From Lycorma delicatula (Eukaryota; Arthropoda; Insecta; Hemiptera; Fulgoridae): DNA of 64,000 bases. The notes under the pieces are model-generated. The model did no database searches and was not told the origin of the DNA. It saw only the letters and a program-made list of their open reading frames with translations. Shown here one piece after another: positions 32,171 through 43,780 of this stretch (the stretch's first letter is position 1; the number at the start of each line of letters is the position of its first letter). The position numbers and the translations under genes are program-made. The DNA is taken from NCBI RefSeq assembly GCF_047948215.1, contig NC_134455.1, positions 106,658,495-106,722,494 of the forward strand. The letters run 5' to 3'.

Positions 32171-33884
32171 TCTGATGTCGAAACCATATGACTTCCTGAC
32201 TTCCTTGTATGCCTATTAAATTATACATACTCATTTTATTTTTATAATTAAAAGTACATAAAATTTTATCTCGTTAATAACTTCTGATTTTTTCATAACT
32301 TATACAGGGTCATTCACGGGAACCGGATATTTTTGAAGTGGGTTGTACTCGGGCGTTCGTGGTGGGAAGGGCACGTGGCTGGTGTCTGACGTTTCCTTTG
32401 TTCATAGAATTTACATTTTAGTAGTTGAGATGGAGCCGTGGACGCTAGACCTACGCCTGTACGCGTATGACAGTTTTGTGCGAAATTATGAATCCGTAAC
32501 TGCTGTTCAGTGAGATTTCCGCCGTCAGTTTAATATCCATAGTAATGCAAGTGTCCCTTCTCGTAACACAATATTGCGATGGGTAAACAACCTTCGAACA
32601 AGTGGTTCAATATTGAAGAAAAAACACCGGGTCCCCGACGAACTGCTAGCACTCAGGAGAACATCGAACGAGTAAGGGAAGCCATTGTCAGAAGCCCACG
32701 CCGCTCTATTCAGAGGCATTCAGCAGCGCTTCAAATGAGCACAAGTACGGTAAGATGAATTCTGCATACAGACCTGCATTTCCATCCTTACAAGATAGCC
32801 GTCGTGCAGCAGTTAAACGACCAAAATTTCACGCAGCGATTACAATTTTGTTAATGAGTGACAAAGCCCATTTTCAGCTGAATGGCTTCGTCAACAAACA
32901 GAATTGCCGGTATTGGGCAGAAAGAAACCCACATCAGCTTCACGAGAGACTATTTCATAGCCCAAAGGTGACTTGACTGTCTGGTGTGCAATAGGAAAGG
33001 TCGGTGTTTTTGGGCCATATTTTTTGAAGAAAATGACGCTGCCGTAACTGTAACAGCTGATCGTTACATTGCGATGTTGAATACGTTTTCCATTCCTGAG
33101 TTACGAAACCGGGGAATCGATTTTCAAAATGTGTTATTCCAGCAGGATGGAGCTACAGCGCACACAGCGAGGGCAACGATGGCTGTTCTCCGTAACTTGT
33201 TTCCGGGACGGATCGTTTCCAGATTCGGCGACATTCCTTGGCCCCCTTGGTCCCCCGACTTGAGTAGTTGTGATTTTTTTCTGTGAGGGTTTCTGAAATC
33301 GCGTGTGCACGGCAATACATTGGAGGACCTAAAGATCGTGAATGACCCTGTATTTTATTGTTATTATTGAATTACTATTTACTGTAATTTTTTTACAATC
33401 AGAGGTCATTAATTATTAATAAATGAATGGCTAAAAAACGAAAATGAAGTCGGATTGGAACCAATGTATCTTCCCCTTGTAAGATCCAAATATTTCATTA
33501 ATTAAAATTTTATTTGGCTATAACTCTGGAACCAATGAAAATAAGTACCACTTATGATATTATATCGCTAAAAAGCTCTCAATGAGGGATTATTACTGAG
33601 TTAGGAAAAGTTCAAAATCCAAACTTTTTCGGTTTTGGGCTTTTTTGGTCAAGTCGATTGCAATCAAAAGGGAAGGTGCACAACCAGTCCTACACAATTA
33701 ATCCTGTTGAGTTACAACAGTCCTAAATCCAAAAGTTCTACATACATACGTATGCGTACAGACGTCACGCCGAAACTAGTCAAAGTGGATTCAGGAATGG
33801 TCAAAATAGATATTTCCGTTGAAATCTGAAAGCCAACATTTTTCGCGAATACAATACTTCATTTACTTCGTACAAGGAACTAAT
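32171..33884 (+). repeat. Dispersed repeat R, copy 4, interrupted by a DD41D element
   Basis: R starts at TCTGATGTCG and runs to about 32,302, then resumes at 33,353 (TTTTATTGTTATTATTGAAT) and continues to the terminal TTACTTCGTACAAGGAAC. Removing the insert leaves about 660 bases collinear with copy 3. A diverged T-arm GTCGGATTGGAACCAATG is at 33,449-33,466. Confidence 0.85.
32305..33350 (+). mobile_element. DD41D Tc1/mariner-superfamily element inserted in R
   Basis: Short TIRs are CAGGGTCATTCACG at 32,305 and CGTGAATGACCCTG at 33,337-33,350, with TA on both sides (32,303-32,304; 33,351-33,352). The transposase begins ATG at 32,430 and is broken by stops and frameshifts (near 32,510, 32,755 and 32,975). 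Recognisable blocks: FRRQFNIHSNASVPSRNTI, SPRRSIQRHSAALQMSTSTV (HTH), LLMSDKAHFQLNGFVNKQN (first Asp), LFQQDGATAHTARATMAVLR (second Asp), and PWPPWSPDLSSCDFFL (third Asp). Exactly 41 residues lie between the second and third Asp. After GNTLEDLK the sequence jumps directly into the right TIR, so the last part of the C-terminus is deleted. Confidence 0.92.
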
Positions 33885-36264
33885 AAACATAACCATAAAT
33901 CACTCAAACGTTTCTTTTTTTATCTGTTGCCTACTTTACAAAACAGCCGTATAAAATAAACTACATATTAAAAAAAAAAAGAAAGAGGAAATATTTTTGT
34001 AATTCGTGTCTAAACAATGCCAAAAAAATTATAATTTTGCTTAATGCCGTTTTAATATAAAATCATATTCCTGCGCTAAATACACAACCATAACTAGACT
34101 TTTTTTTTATTTACAATAAATAGTAAGACGTAGCAAAATAAATAAAGAAGAAAAAAATTGCCTCAACAATAACACTACTACACTGAGAAACCAGTCAGGC
34201 AGTGTTGAATTGTAAAACTGAAACATCAAACTGTCTCATACCGATCATGGAAGCAAAGTTGGACATCATTTGATGTCTCATGGCAATCAACCTGTTAAAG
34301 TTGTATTAAAACTTTTGTCTTTTAAAAATTACATTAAATTCACGGTATTAAATACCATAACTTTTAAAATATTCAATTTCTCATAAGTATACTTTCCTAA
34401 TAATCTATTTAACTAAATAATTTGAAGTAATAGTTAAATTAGGCGAAACATCGTACAGGATCCTAAATAATATACAAATATGGTTTACCTTTTTGTATTC
34501 AGAATTTCCTTTTTCATGAAATCATATGCAGTTGATACAAAAGCAAAGTAAACTAAATTGAATTATTAAAGTAGTGTTTTTAACAGAAATTAATAATTTT
34601 TATTAACTTGCATACTTTTATTGCCTCTACCTCTAGAATACACAGTAATTTGTTTATCTATAGAATTACATGTAATACAATACTTCTAATAGTTTATTAC
34701 TAACAAAAAGTAACATTGCTTAGTCGGTATGTTCAGTTTTCTCTTGTTTAAATTTTTATATTTCAATATAAAATAAATTAAAACAAAAAATAAACATTGT
34801 ACTGATCGTTTAATATCATTTAATTACTAATATGTATTGTTTTTAATGAAAATAAATTATTGTAGTTCTAATTTGTGACCTTTTGTTTATTACTAAAAAA
34901 AAAAAAAGAAAAGTAAAACGGTAGAGAAAATGTAACAGAACATGCCGAATAAAACTATCTTTCAAGTGATAAAACTGAGGTGTTTGGATAAACGGACCTT
35001 CTTCTAAAAAAAAATCATCACTAGAAAGAGAAACTGCATTCTGAAGAAATCTAGTTTACTCTCCAAAATAACTGAAAACACTAAAACAAGGGACCATAGG
35101 TAGAGTATATAATTTTTTTAAAAGTATTTTAATTTAATTTTCGAAGAAAAGTACAGTATTACCCGATGTAATTTGTGGGGGGGAGGGGGTGAAATTGAAT
35201 TTTCTTTACGTTTTGAAGTATGAAGAGTACGAAAATACCAATTCCTTAAATATATATATATATATATATAAGCCTATTTATAAAATTTCTTTCACTAAAG
35301 TTTCCATAACTACTAGAATAATTTCAATGGAATTTAGATATGCTGTAGTAATATAATTATCTAAAGTTATCCATGTGAAAATATGTTGAAGATTGGTTGA
35401 GTCATTCATCAGTTACGCTCAATTTAAAGTCGAAACAGACACAATAACCTCGATTTGAGGTATGCTTTTCGGTCGTATGGTGAAATTGAGGGGTGAAAAT
35501 GAATTTTCTTTACGTTTTGAGGTTTTCTTGAAGTTTTTGTATTGCTGATTTTTCATACGCGCTTATGCAGTGAGTCACAATGGTAAGTAAGTTATGGGTA
35601 GGTGCTACTCGTTATTTTTAATTATTTCATCAAATTACGGTAATAATAATTTAATTTTCTTATAAACAGAAAATGAAATAAAATAATAACAAAAATAAAA
35701 ATAATATTAAATAAAAAAAGAAGATTATTTATTATACTTCTTTTAGTTTTCTCATTTAATTTATGTATTGTATTTTCTTGCGCAAAAAATTATACAAAAA
35801 ATGTTTAAAAAAATAAAATAACGAAAATTCCCGTATTCTAGCGCAGAACTACGCAATAATTTTTTTAAAAACAATTTTATTAGTTCATAAAAACCGTTTC
35901 TGAAAAAAAATAAACAATTTTTGTGATGAACTCGTTCAGACTTTGTAATACCTTCAAACATAATAATTAAAATATATAAATTTCAAATAATATCTTTTTT
36001 ACTTGGAATATATCTACATATAACAATACTATTCACAAAAGCTTCAATTATGCTTCTAGTCAGAGAAAGATATTTGTAAAATATCTTGAAGTTTTTGCTG
36101 CTCTCCAGTCACCTGTTACGACAAACAGAAGAAACACACTACGGGAATATTATACCATTTCCTCCTTTATTTTTTTTACACTTTTTTTAACTTTATTTTT
36201 TTACACTTAATTTTTCCAGTTGCCCAGGCTTCCTGGAGTTTAGAATTTTCCTAACTCTCTGAAG
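33885..36264. other. AT-rich interval with an internal direct repeat
   Basis: No gene is seen. GGTGAAATTGAATTTTCTTT with ACGTTTTGA (about 35,186-35,214) recurs at about 35,491-35,520 (GGTGAAAATGAATTTTCTTT). A (TA)n run lies at 35,250-35,271. The phrase GATTGGTTGAGTCATTCATC near 35,390 resembles noncoding dispersed repeats, but the ends are not visible. Confidence 0.45.
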
Positions 36265-36269
36265 TTTCC

Positions 36270-36665
36270 AATTCTAACGTATGATCAACGTAACAAAAGT
36301 AATTTCGTTTTGACCAATTTTTCTTCTCTGTTATTTTTTTTTTTTAATATTCATCGATTAACCTAATTTTCAAATCCCACTGTAGTTTCATATTTTTAAA
36401 ATAATCTTTTTTTTCTATTTGTAATATTATCCGTATATCGCTACCATAAAGCACCTTACTCAACATAATTGTTTTTAAGGATTTTCTCCTAATAATTAGA
36501 TCTATTTAATTCAAGCAGTCTTCTGTTTACAAAAATCTCTTCTTGTTTTGCCTATTTCTTTTATTATTTCCCCTATCTCTTCCCTTTCTTCATCTTTTAC
36601 TTTTATCACCACTACTTCATACTTGTACAAATTTTAAGAAGCTCTTCTTTCTCTATTTCATGTAA
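36270..36665 (-). pseudogene. Possible LINE RT C-terminal scrap
   Basis: On the minus strand the segment 36,640-36,540 can be read as VKDEEREEIGEIIKEIGKTR then RDFCKQKT. After a frameshift it continues near 36,500-36,440 as RRKSLKTIMLSKVLYGSDIR. This resembles the thumb-region pattern '..I..AK.AF..KK.LL......K...WS..LYG.E' of Jockey/CR1-like LINEs. Similarity is weak and split over frames. Confidence 0.4.
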
Positions 36666-37038
36666 TGTTCCTTAAAAGTTTAAGAATTTTATTCTGTTCT
36701 ATAGTATGAAGTACCTTGTATAGTTCAACTCTTGTAATGTAGGAGGGTTTATTTTATTTAAGCCTACTTCTAAAATTAGAAGTTTCAAGGTTGGAAAGGT
36801 TCATTTTTTTCTGGAACTGAATTAGTCTTCATTTAGACTCACCTTTTACAACATGTAGTATTTATCTTTAAACTATCCTAACGAGTATTTCAATACGTTT
36901 ACATATTTCATACGCGTTGGGTTGTCAAATAGATAAATTTAAGAGCACAAAAATTTGATTTAAGAGCGGATAAGCACTTACATTAATTTTTTTAAATGAG
37001 TGCACTTCTTTAATTTCATACGTCTTGTATATTAACTT
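36666..37038. other. AT-rich spacer
   Basis: Nothing is recognised between the LINE scrap and the long-TIR element. Confidence 0.5.
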
Positions 37039-37040
37039 TA

Positions 37041-39040
37041 CAGAGTGATTCAGGAAGAAAGTAAAATAATTTGTGAACTGATTGACAGCTTGAAATAAGG
37101 AAAAAGGTATGTACAAACGTATGTCCAAAATTGTTATCTAGCTAGCGAAAAATTTCACCCGGATTTCAGTTCCCCCGGTGAAAGACGTCATACTGAAATC
37201 TTTATATAAAGGTTAAACTTGATGGTTTCTTTGATTTCACCATTGACATCGATGCACTATTCATCTTGTTTCCTTACATTTTTTGTCACCAACCTAATCA
37301 TATCTTCGCGTTCCTTAATGTGGCAGCAGCATTGAAAATGCTAACGATCAGTTCATCACGTGTGTTCATTTTTCTTTCTACATCTCGCATTTCATTCATT
37401 TCCATAGGCAGTAATCTATGGGAGTGAGGCCCGGTGATCTAGGTGGCCAATTTACCGGCCATCTACGTCCAATCGATTTACCTGTAAATTTTACATCTAA
37501 GAATTATCTTACTTCATTCGTAAAATGCGTTGGTGCTCCATCAAGTTGATAGTACATTTCAATCCATTTCATCATTGAGACATTTTCAAGCATTCTAAGA
37601 AATTCATTGTTTAAAAATTCCAGATAATTTCTCCCTGTGACACGTTGTTTTAGTATGAAAGGACCACCTAGTATTAATCGATTATCGATCACGCCACACC
37701 TTCGTTGGAAATTTGATTCAACTATGACGTGTAAATTTTCTTCAGACCATCAATATTAAATCCGGTTGTCTTTTATGTCATTGTTGGTAAAAGTAGCTTC
37801 GTCCGAAAGTAGTATGAACGAAATTAAGTGATAATTATTGTTAACTCACTGACAAAACTGAGTCGACTGGATGGTCACCAATCTGGAGGTGTTCAACTTT
37901 CTGAACATGATAAGGAATCAATCCGTGAACATGTAATGTCCTTCACATTGTACTTTGTGGGATCTTGAGTTATGTAGAAATTCTTCACATGCTCGTTGCA
38001 GAACTATGATGTGCCACCTGAAGAATATTTCCCTTTTATTTCAATGTGCTTGACGTTCAGATGAAACATGAGCTCTGGGAAGTGTTATTCTCACGAAGAT
38101 TATTTGAAATTCTACAAAATATTTTACGGTTTTGAACTATTCGTCCAGGATATCTGTGTCGGTATTCTTTCACTGCAGCTGAAACACTTCCATCGCAAAA
38201 TCGTACAAAAAAATTATATCAACTTATTCTGCAAGAGCAAAGAGCCGCGACTTTTTTTCAAAACAAAGAATTCAATACAGAATTTTACTTTTTTGAATTT
38301 ATATTCGATTGGAAAAATGTAGGTACAGTTTAGACTACAACAAACACAAAAGCATTACATACAGTAACTTAATTCTCAAAAATAATTAAACACAATCAAA
38401 ATTATGTCAAGAACAACTAAACAGCCAACGTCTCTTATTAACACATAACGGCAATTTTATGACTACAATCAGTAGGATTCAAATTAATTTGGAAACATAC
38501 AATTACTGGTGTTAACCTAAGTTTTCAAAGGTTTAATTTTATTGTACGAAAAACAACTGTTTTTAATTTTTGTAAATTCATAACATGTTTCCGTTAAGTT
38601 TTGTTTTGTTTTTAATAATAAAAGTTGAATTTATTTTTCATAGAGTTTATTACAGAAATTTTCTCAGAATTAATTTCTCTACAAGTTTTGGTAATAAAAT
38701 TTACACATTTATTAAACATATAACAAAGTTGTTTTATTAGTTTTGTCACCGAATTTTTCTGTTTTGCATTGGATATCATAAAACTACAACAGATACAGTT
38801 CTAGGACTAATTTTATTTGATTCTTCAGGTAAAAAACTATGCGAAACCACCCTTATATATATAACACCTGAAAAATTTCAGTATGACCTCATTTCATCGG
38901 AGGAACTGAAATCTGGGCGAAATGTTTCGTTAGCCGTAACTCGATAACAAAGCGTTTTCGGTCATGTTTGTATAAACCTTTTACCTTATTTCAAGCGAGA
39001 ATCAGTTTCCAAATTATTTCCCTTTTTCTGAATCACTTTG
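37041..39040 (-). mobile_element. DD41D element with long TIRs, element A (2000 bp)
   Basis: The ends CAGAGTGATTCAGG and CTGAATCACTTTG are flanked by TA on both sides. The TIRs stay alignable for about 180 bases (TTGAAATAAGG; TTTCAGTTCC..CCGATGAAA; GTCATACTGAAAT). The right side continues another 250 bases of the long-TIR sequence seen in element B, which the left side has lost. The interior encodes a minus-strand transposase, listed separately. The element is broken and relies on terminal sequence shared with elements at 46.4 kb and the solo TIRs at 17-22 kb. Confidence 0.92.
37400..38070 (-). pseudogene. DD41D transposase of element A
   Basis: From high to low coordinates on the minus strand: a degenerate N-terminal half with HTH remnants, then LLSDEATFTNND (about 37,805-37,770, first Asp present). 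The frame 37,692-37,504 reads GGPFILKQRVTGRNYLEFLN and YYQLDGAPTHFTNEVR (second Asp). After a TAA it continues in frame to WPPRSPGLTPIDY (about 37,455-37,415, third Asp). Counting from second to third Asp gives 41 residues including the stop. The usual SPD is SPG. All three catalytic Asp survive, although stops and frameshifts prevent a protein. Confidence 0.85.
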
Positions 39041-39560
39041 TATATTATAATAAAATAAATAAATATACTTATTGCACTAATAAATAACATTGTGTAAAAT
39101 ATGGTATTTTAAGTAAAAAATCATCAGTAAATTATTAACACTAGTCAAAATGATTTTTGTCTCGCGAATACTAATAAGTGTACTTAATGAAGTTTTTTAT
39201 ACTGTTTTCAAATATTGTTCGAAATTTCTCCATCACTCTGTCCATCACTAATTTTTTTAAGTATTTTAAAACGTTTTTTAGTCCATTTGTTCATTGTCAA
39301 GTAAAAGCTCCTAGAGGATTGTAAATATGATAGAACCAAATAAGCTAACTCAAAGGGTACGGTTCATAGTGTTGTACAGGTTCAGACGTGTATAGACATG
39401 TACATACGTGATCTAGTGTAGCACACATTCATCAGAACGATGCCAGTTGCGAGATAGTGTTGAACCAGTAAACAAATCATTGTGAATGCTTTGTGTGTCT
39501 GAATTATTGTGTATTACATATTTACAAATTTATTTATTTTAATTAGTCGCTAGTTACAAA
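39041..39560. other. AT-rich spacer
   Basis: Nothing is recognised between element A and the pseudogene starting at 39,561. It may hold that gene's 5' leader. Confidence 0.45.
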
Positions 39561-41170
39561 ATGCCTAGAGTTTGTTTAAATCATCCTAACAATTTTTGTT
39601 ATATATGTGGTGAAGTGACGCTCAAGTTCCAAAGATGAAACCTTACTCCATTAGTAAAAAGTGTTATGAACTTTATTTTGGGTATAAAGTCGGGGATTAA
39701 ACAAGAGCCTGGGCCCCACATATCTGTTACTTATCATACTTCTACTGTTACTGTTCTAGGCTTCTCATTGCACGGAAAACTGGCACACGCCACATCCCAT
39801 TTGCTGTCCCTATGATTTGGAGGGAACCCAAAAATCACTCTTCTGACTGTTATATCTGTTTAACAATCATTAAAGGGGTTATGTCAAAATCAAAACACAG
39901 TGATGTACCCTAACTTGCAATCTGCAATGAGGCCAGTTACACACTGTGAAGAATTACCCATATCAAAGCGTCCAGAACATGTGACATTAGATGAAGAGAG
40001 CTCAGAGTAAGGAAGAAAAAGAAACAGATTCAGGTGATAAAACGTTTGAACAAATCAATTCATCTGAGCCTCATTTACTGATTCAAGAAAATCTTAACGA
40101 TCTCATACGAGGTTTAAATTTATCCCCCCCAAAAAAATGTTTCAAATGCTTGCTTCCCGGCTAAAAGGATGGAATCTTCTTCAAAAGAATTCAAAGTTAT
40201 GTAATTATCGTAATGGTCATTCTGAATATAAAGACTATTTTTCTGAAGAAAATGGCTTAGTGTTTTGTAACGACATATCGTCTATTTTGGAGACACTTTG
40301 TAATAAACATAACCCAACGAAATGGTGCTTGTTCGTTGATTCCTCTAAACTTAGTTTAAAAGCTGTGATTCTGTATAATGGCAATAAATTTCTATCATTA
40401 TCTGTGGCTCACTCTGCTTGTATGGAAGAAACATATGAAACCTTTAACTTTATATTGGAAAATTTTATACAGTATATGAATGGAATATTTGTGGTGATTT
40501 GAAGGTAATTGCATTTATTCTTGGTCTGCAGCTTGGTTACAAAAAGTACTGTTGTTTTTTCTGTGAGTGGGATAGTAGGGACATGAAACACCATTTCATT
40601 AGAAAAGAATGGCCTGAACGCGAATCACTCATTCCTGAACAGAAAAATGTGAAACATAACCCATTGTGTAATCCTAAAAATGTGTTTCTACCTCCGTTAC
40701 ATATCAAACTATCATTAATGAAGAATTTCGACAAGGCCATGAACAATACTCCTGGTTTCATGTACTTAAATCAGAAAGTTCCTAAAACTAATGATGAAAG
40801 ATTAAAGAAGGAATATTTATGAATCCATAAATACGACCACTAATACATGATGAAAAGTTTGAGGAACTATTGAATCCATTGGAGAAAGCAGCTTGCCAAG
40901 CATTAAAAAATTTTATTCAGATTTTTTGGGGAAATTACCGTGATATTGTCAATGATCTTATAAAAATTTGGGTTGTATTATCTCCAAAAAAATATACTTT
41001 CTGCACTCGCCTCTAAATTTCTTCCCGAAAAATCTTGGCGCAGTAAGCGATAGCACAGGGAACACTTTCATCAGGAAATTTCAGCTATGGAAAAGAGGTA
41101 TCAAGGCAAATGGAATCCTAATACGCTGGCCGATTATTGTTGGACCATCAGGTGAAATGTAGCAGAAAAT
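39561..41170 (+). pseudogene. Relic of a multicopy invertebrate gene family with a Cys-rich N-terminus
   Basis: ATG at 39,561 opens MPRVCLNHPNNFCYICGEVT, then a TGA. KKCYELYFGYKVGD, HIPFAVPMIWREPKNHSSDC and YICLTIIK follow in other frames (39,650-39,880), giving paired CxxC-like Cys positions. The frame 40,137-40,499 has MLASRLKGWNLLQKNSKLCN and KWCLFVDSSKLSLKAVILYN. The next (40,499-40,819) has LKVIAFILGLQLGYKKYCCF, FCEWDSRDMKHH and FLPPLHIKLSLMKNFDKAM. The last blocks read LNFFPKNLGAVS and AMEKRYQGKWNPNTLADYCW (about 40,990-41,150). From memory, very similar proteins of about 500 residues occur in many copies in insect and other invertebrate genomes, annotated as uncharacterised. A transposon origin is likely but unproven. 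At least six frame breaks make this copy dead. Confidence 0.82.
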
Positions 41171-41174
41171 CATT

Positions 41175-42810
41175 TGTTTGTTTCTAGGTTAGTCAAATGT
41201 TTGAATATTGTGTAGTTAAGAATGCATAAAGCATTTAAATGTATGAAATTATAAATTCCTGTCTTTCAAAAACCTTGCGTGATGGGTAAAACCGATATAA
41301 TATTTGAATTCAGGAGAGAAATACGATCAGGTTCACATATTTTTCTTACTGAGACATGAAAATATTCTTTTTGTTTCTCAGTGGAATTTATGACACTGTT
41401 CTACCTGCCCAGGCCAATCAAATATTATTTAATAAAAATTTACATTTATTTCTATGAATCTGTAATAACTTATTTTTACTTTTTTGATTGTTCTTTTACA
41501 TTAATTAATATTTGCTTTAATTTTTAATTAAAAAAAAATTGTTTTCTGTTTAAAAAAAATTGAATTCGTACTTACCGTATCATATTTAATATCATATAAT
41601 TTTCCTAGCAACTACTTATTTCATAATTTGTCTATTATTACATTAGCCTTAATGTTTCGGAAGTAAGAGAGTTTTACTTGAAATTTCCATGTAATCGCAC
41701 TCTTATTTTCATTTATGATTTGTGAAGCATTAGGCATCTCTTCTGTTTTAATGAGAAATTCAGTGATTAGGATCGCTGTGCATCTACTGAAACAAATGAT
41801 TTCCTAGAATAATCTTTCATCACTTGGGATAGGAATTTTTTACTTAGAATGGGATAAGTTGATTATAGTTGAATAACCCACAATTGAAAAAAAAAATACA
41901 TTTTACAAGTTATATCTGGGAATTAATGTAAGAAATTCAATTTTTAGCTTTTGAAAAGAGGTTTTTATTAAAGTATTAAGATTCATTTGTTAGTTGTGCA
42001 AAAGTATTATTACTGCAATATTTTGAACAATATATCTCATATTTTAACAGTTTCTTTTACATAAATTTTTATTATTCTAGAATAACCTTTGATTTGAGGT
42101 TTTTCCTTTGAAAATTTTCAAAGAATTTTTGTTATTATTAAACAACCTCAAAAAAATAAATAAATAGAAGGTTCATAATTTTTTAACTTACTTAGTAAAG
42201 GAAATTCTAAATACTACACAACTATAACTTCTTTATTTACATAAAATTTAATTTTATAATTTTTTTGTTTCATAGTCTTGTAAAAGGTTTTCGGTGGAAA
42301 AATAAAAGATCCTTTTTTACATAAACTTTCATAGCCATGTAGACCATCTGAAATTAATTTTTATCTGTATGTCGGTTTCATTTTCTGGTTCTGGATTGTT
42401 ATAATATAATTACATATTGTTTATGTAATACTGATATTCAAAGTTTTGTCGAAATGATACAAAGTTGGTTGAACATTTTCTTCAGATAAAAAAAAGAATT
42501 CTAATTCCAGACAGACTTCAACCAGTACCTCCTAATGGTGTTCTCTAAATTAAAAATATATCTAACACCTTCTTTGATCTTGCGAACAAATTTTTTTCAT
42601 TAGAGCGGAAGTTTTTTTTAAACTATTGATTTATTTTTTAATATAAAATTAATCTTTTCCTTTAATGTCAAGAAATTATTTTTCATTAATTTTTTCGTCT
42701 TATTTTTCATTTTTTCTTTTTTACGTTAAATATACTGATTAATATTTTCATTTCAATGTTTACAAAAATTTGCGAATTCTATTCGTAAATAATGATTTAC
42801 TCAAAGCGAA
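41175..42810. other. AT-rich sequence, nothing recognised
   Basis: No coding or repeat similarity. It may include the 3' trailer of the relic that ends near 41,170. Confidence 0.5.
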
Positions 42811-42814
42811 TCGA

Positions 42815-43085
42815 TATTCGCTGGGATCGGTAATTATTTTAGAGGAGTGACGCGCGTATCGTGGCATTCGAAACCTACCAGATTTCTAATAAACATAAAA
42901 CAGTCAATCACTCGGACAATTTCGTTGACCCGCAAACAGAAGCCCACACTCAAACGATAGAAAGTACGTGGAGGTCGGCCAAATAACATTATAAAATTAA
43001 CTACAGAACCAGTAGAACACTGCTTAAACCAAATTTCGTAGAGTTTACGTAGCACCAGCCAGTGCCACCAAGATGGCGATTTGTT
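42815..43085 (-). other. GC-richer segment with an open minus-strand frame, unidentified
   Basis: A 73-residue minus-strand frame (43,055-42,834: IWFKQCSTGSVVNFIMLFGR then PPRTFYRLSVGFCLRVNEIV) stands out by composition from the AT-rich flanks. I do not recognise it. Read in either direction it could be a decayed transposon segment or part of a repeat. Confidence 0.3.
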
Positions 43086-43111
43086 TCAATAAAACATAAA
43101 AGATGATACTT

Positions 43112-43278
43112 TTTTAGCCTCCGGGATTACTGTTAGGTATTGCTTCAGATGATGGGATGAGATGACATGGCAATTTTGTAGCGTGTGAAAATACCATGCT
43201 TGACCGGGATTCAAACTCGGGACTTTCGGATGAAAGGCCGAGACGCTGAGAGATATTACTGCCGCTCCACAATGATAA
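43112..43278 (-). repeat. SINE family S2
   Basis: On the minus strand the head GTGGAGCGGCAGTAATATCT and CTCAGCGTCTCGGCC leads to the B box GAGTTTGAATCCCGG (43,206-43,220). The S2 body CATGGTATTTTCACACGCTA follows, then the tail CTGAAGCAATACCTAACAGT then AATCCCGGAGGCTAAAAA. The tail is homologous to the S1 tail although head and body differ. Confidence 0.88.
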
Positions 43279-43443
43279 GTAAGGATAGTTTTTCATTTTA
43301 TTTTGTTTGTTTAGTACATGTTAGTTTAACTGCATGGTAGTTAATGATCATTTAATTAGGTAATTTTTGAAAATAAAGATTTCTTGACGCTTAACGAAAA
43401 AGATCCAAAATAAATAATAAAACTTCAGAAATTAATAAATGAA

Positions 43444-43780
43444 GGGTAATATCGTTCAAAAGCTCTCAATAAGCTTATTACTGCAGTTAAGAAAAAATAC
43501 GAAATCCATTTTTTTGGATTTTGGGTTTTTTTGGTTCAGTTGATTGCAATCAAATGGGGAGGTGCACAACTAGATGTTAAAACAGTCCTATATCGAAAAT
43601 TTCAATATCCTACGGCAAATCGTTTTTGGGTTATGCGAGATACATACGTACAGACGTCACGCCGAAACTAGTCAAAGTGGATTCAGAGATGATGGAAATG
43701 GATATTTCCGTTGAAATCTGAAAACTGACATTTTTCGCGATCGCAATACTTACTTAACTTCATAGAAGGAAGTAAAAAAT
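43444..43780 (+). repeat. Dispersed repeat R, copy 5, 3' half
   Basis: It begins within R at AATATCGTTCAAAAGCTCTC and runs to the terminal hairpin region (CTTCATAGAAGGAAGTAAAA) and then AATAGAT. The front half, including the T-arm, is missing. Confidence 0.85.
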
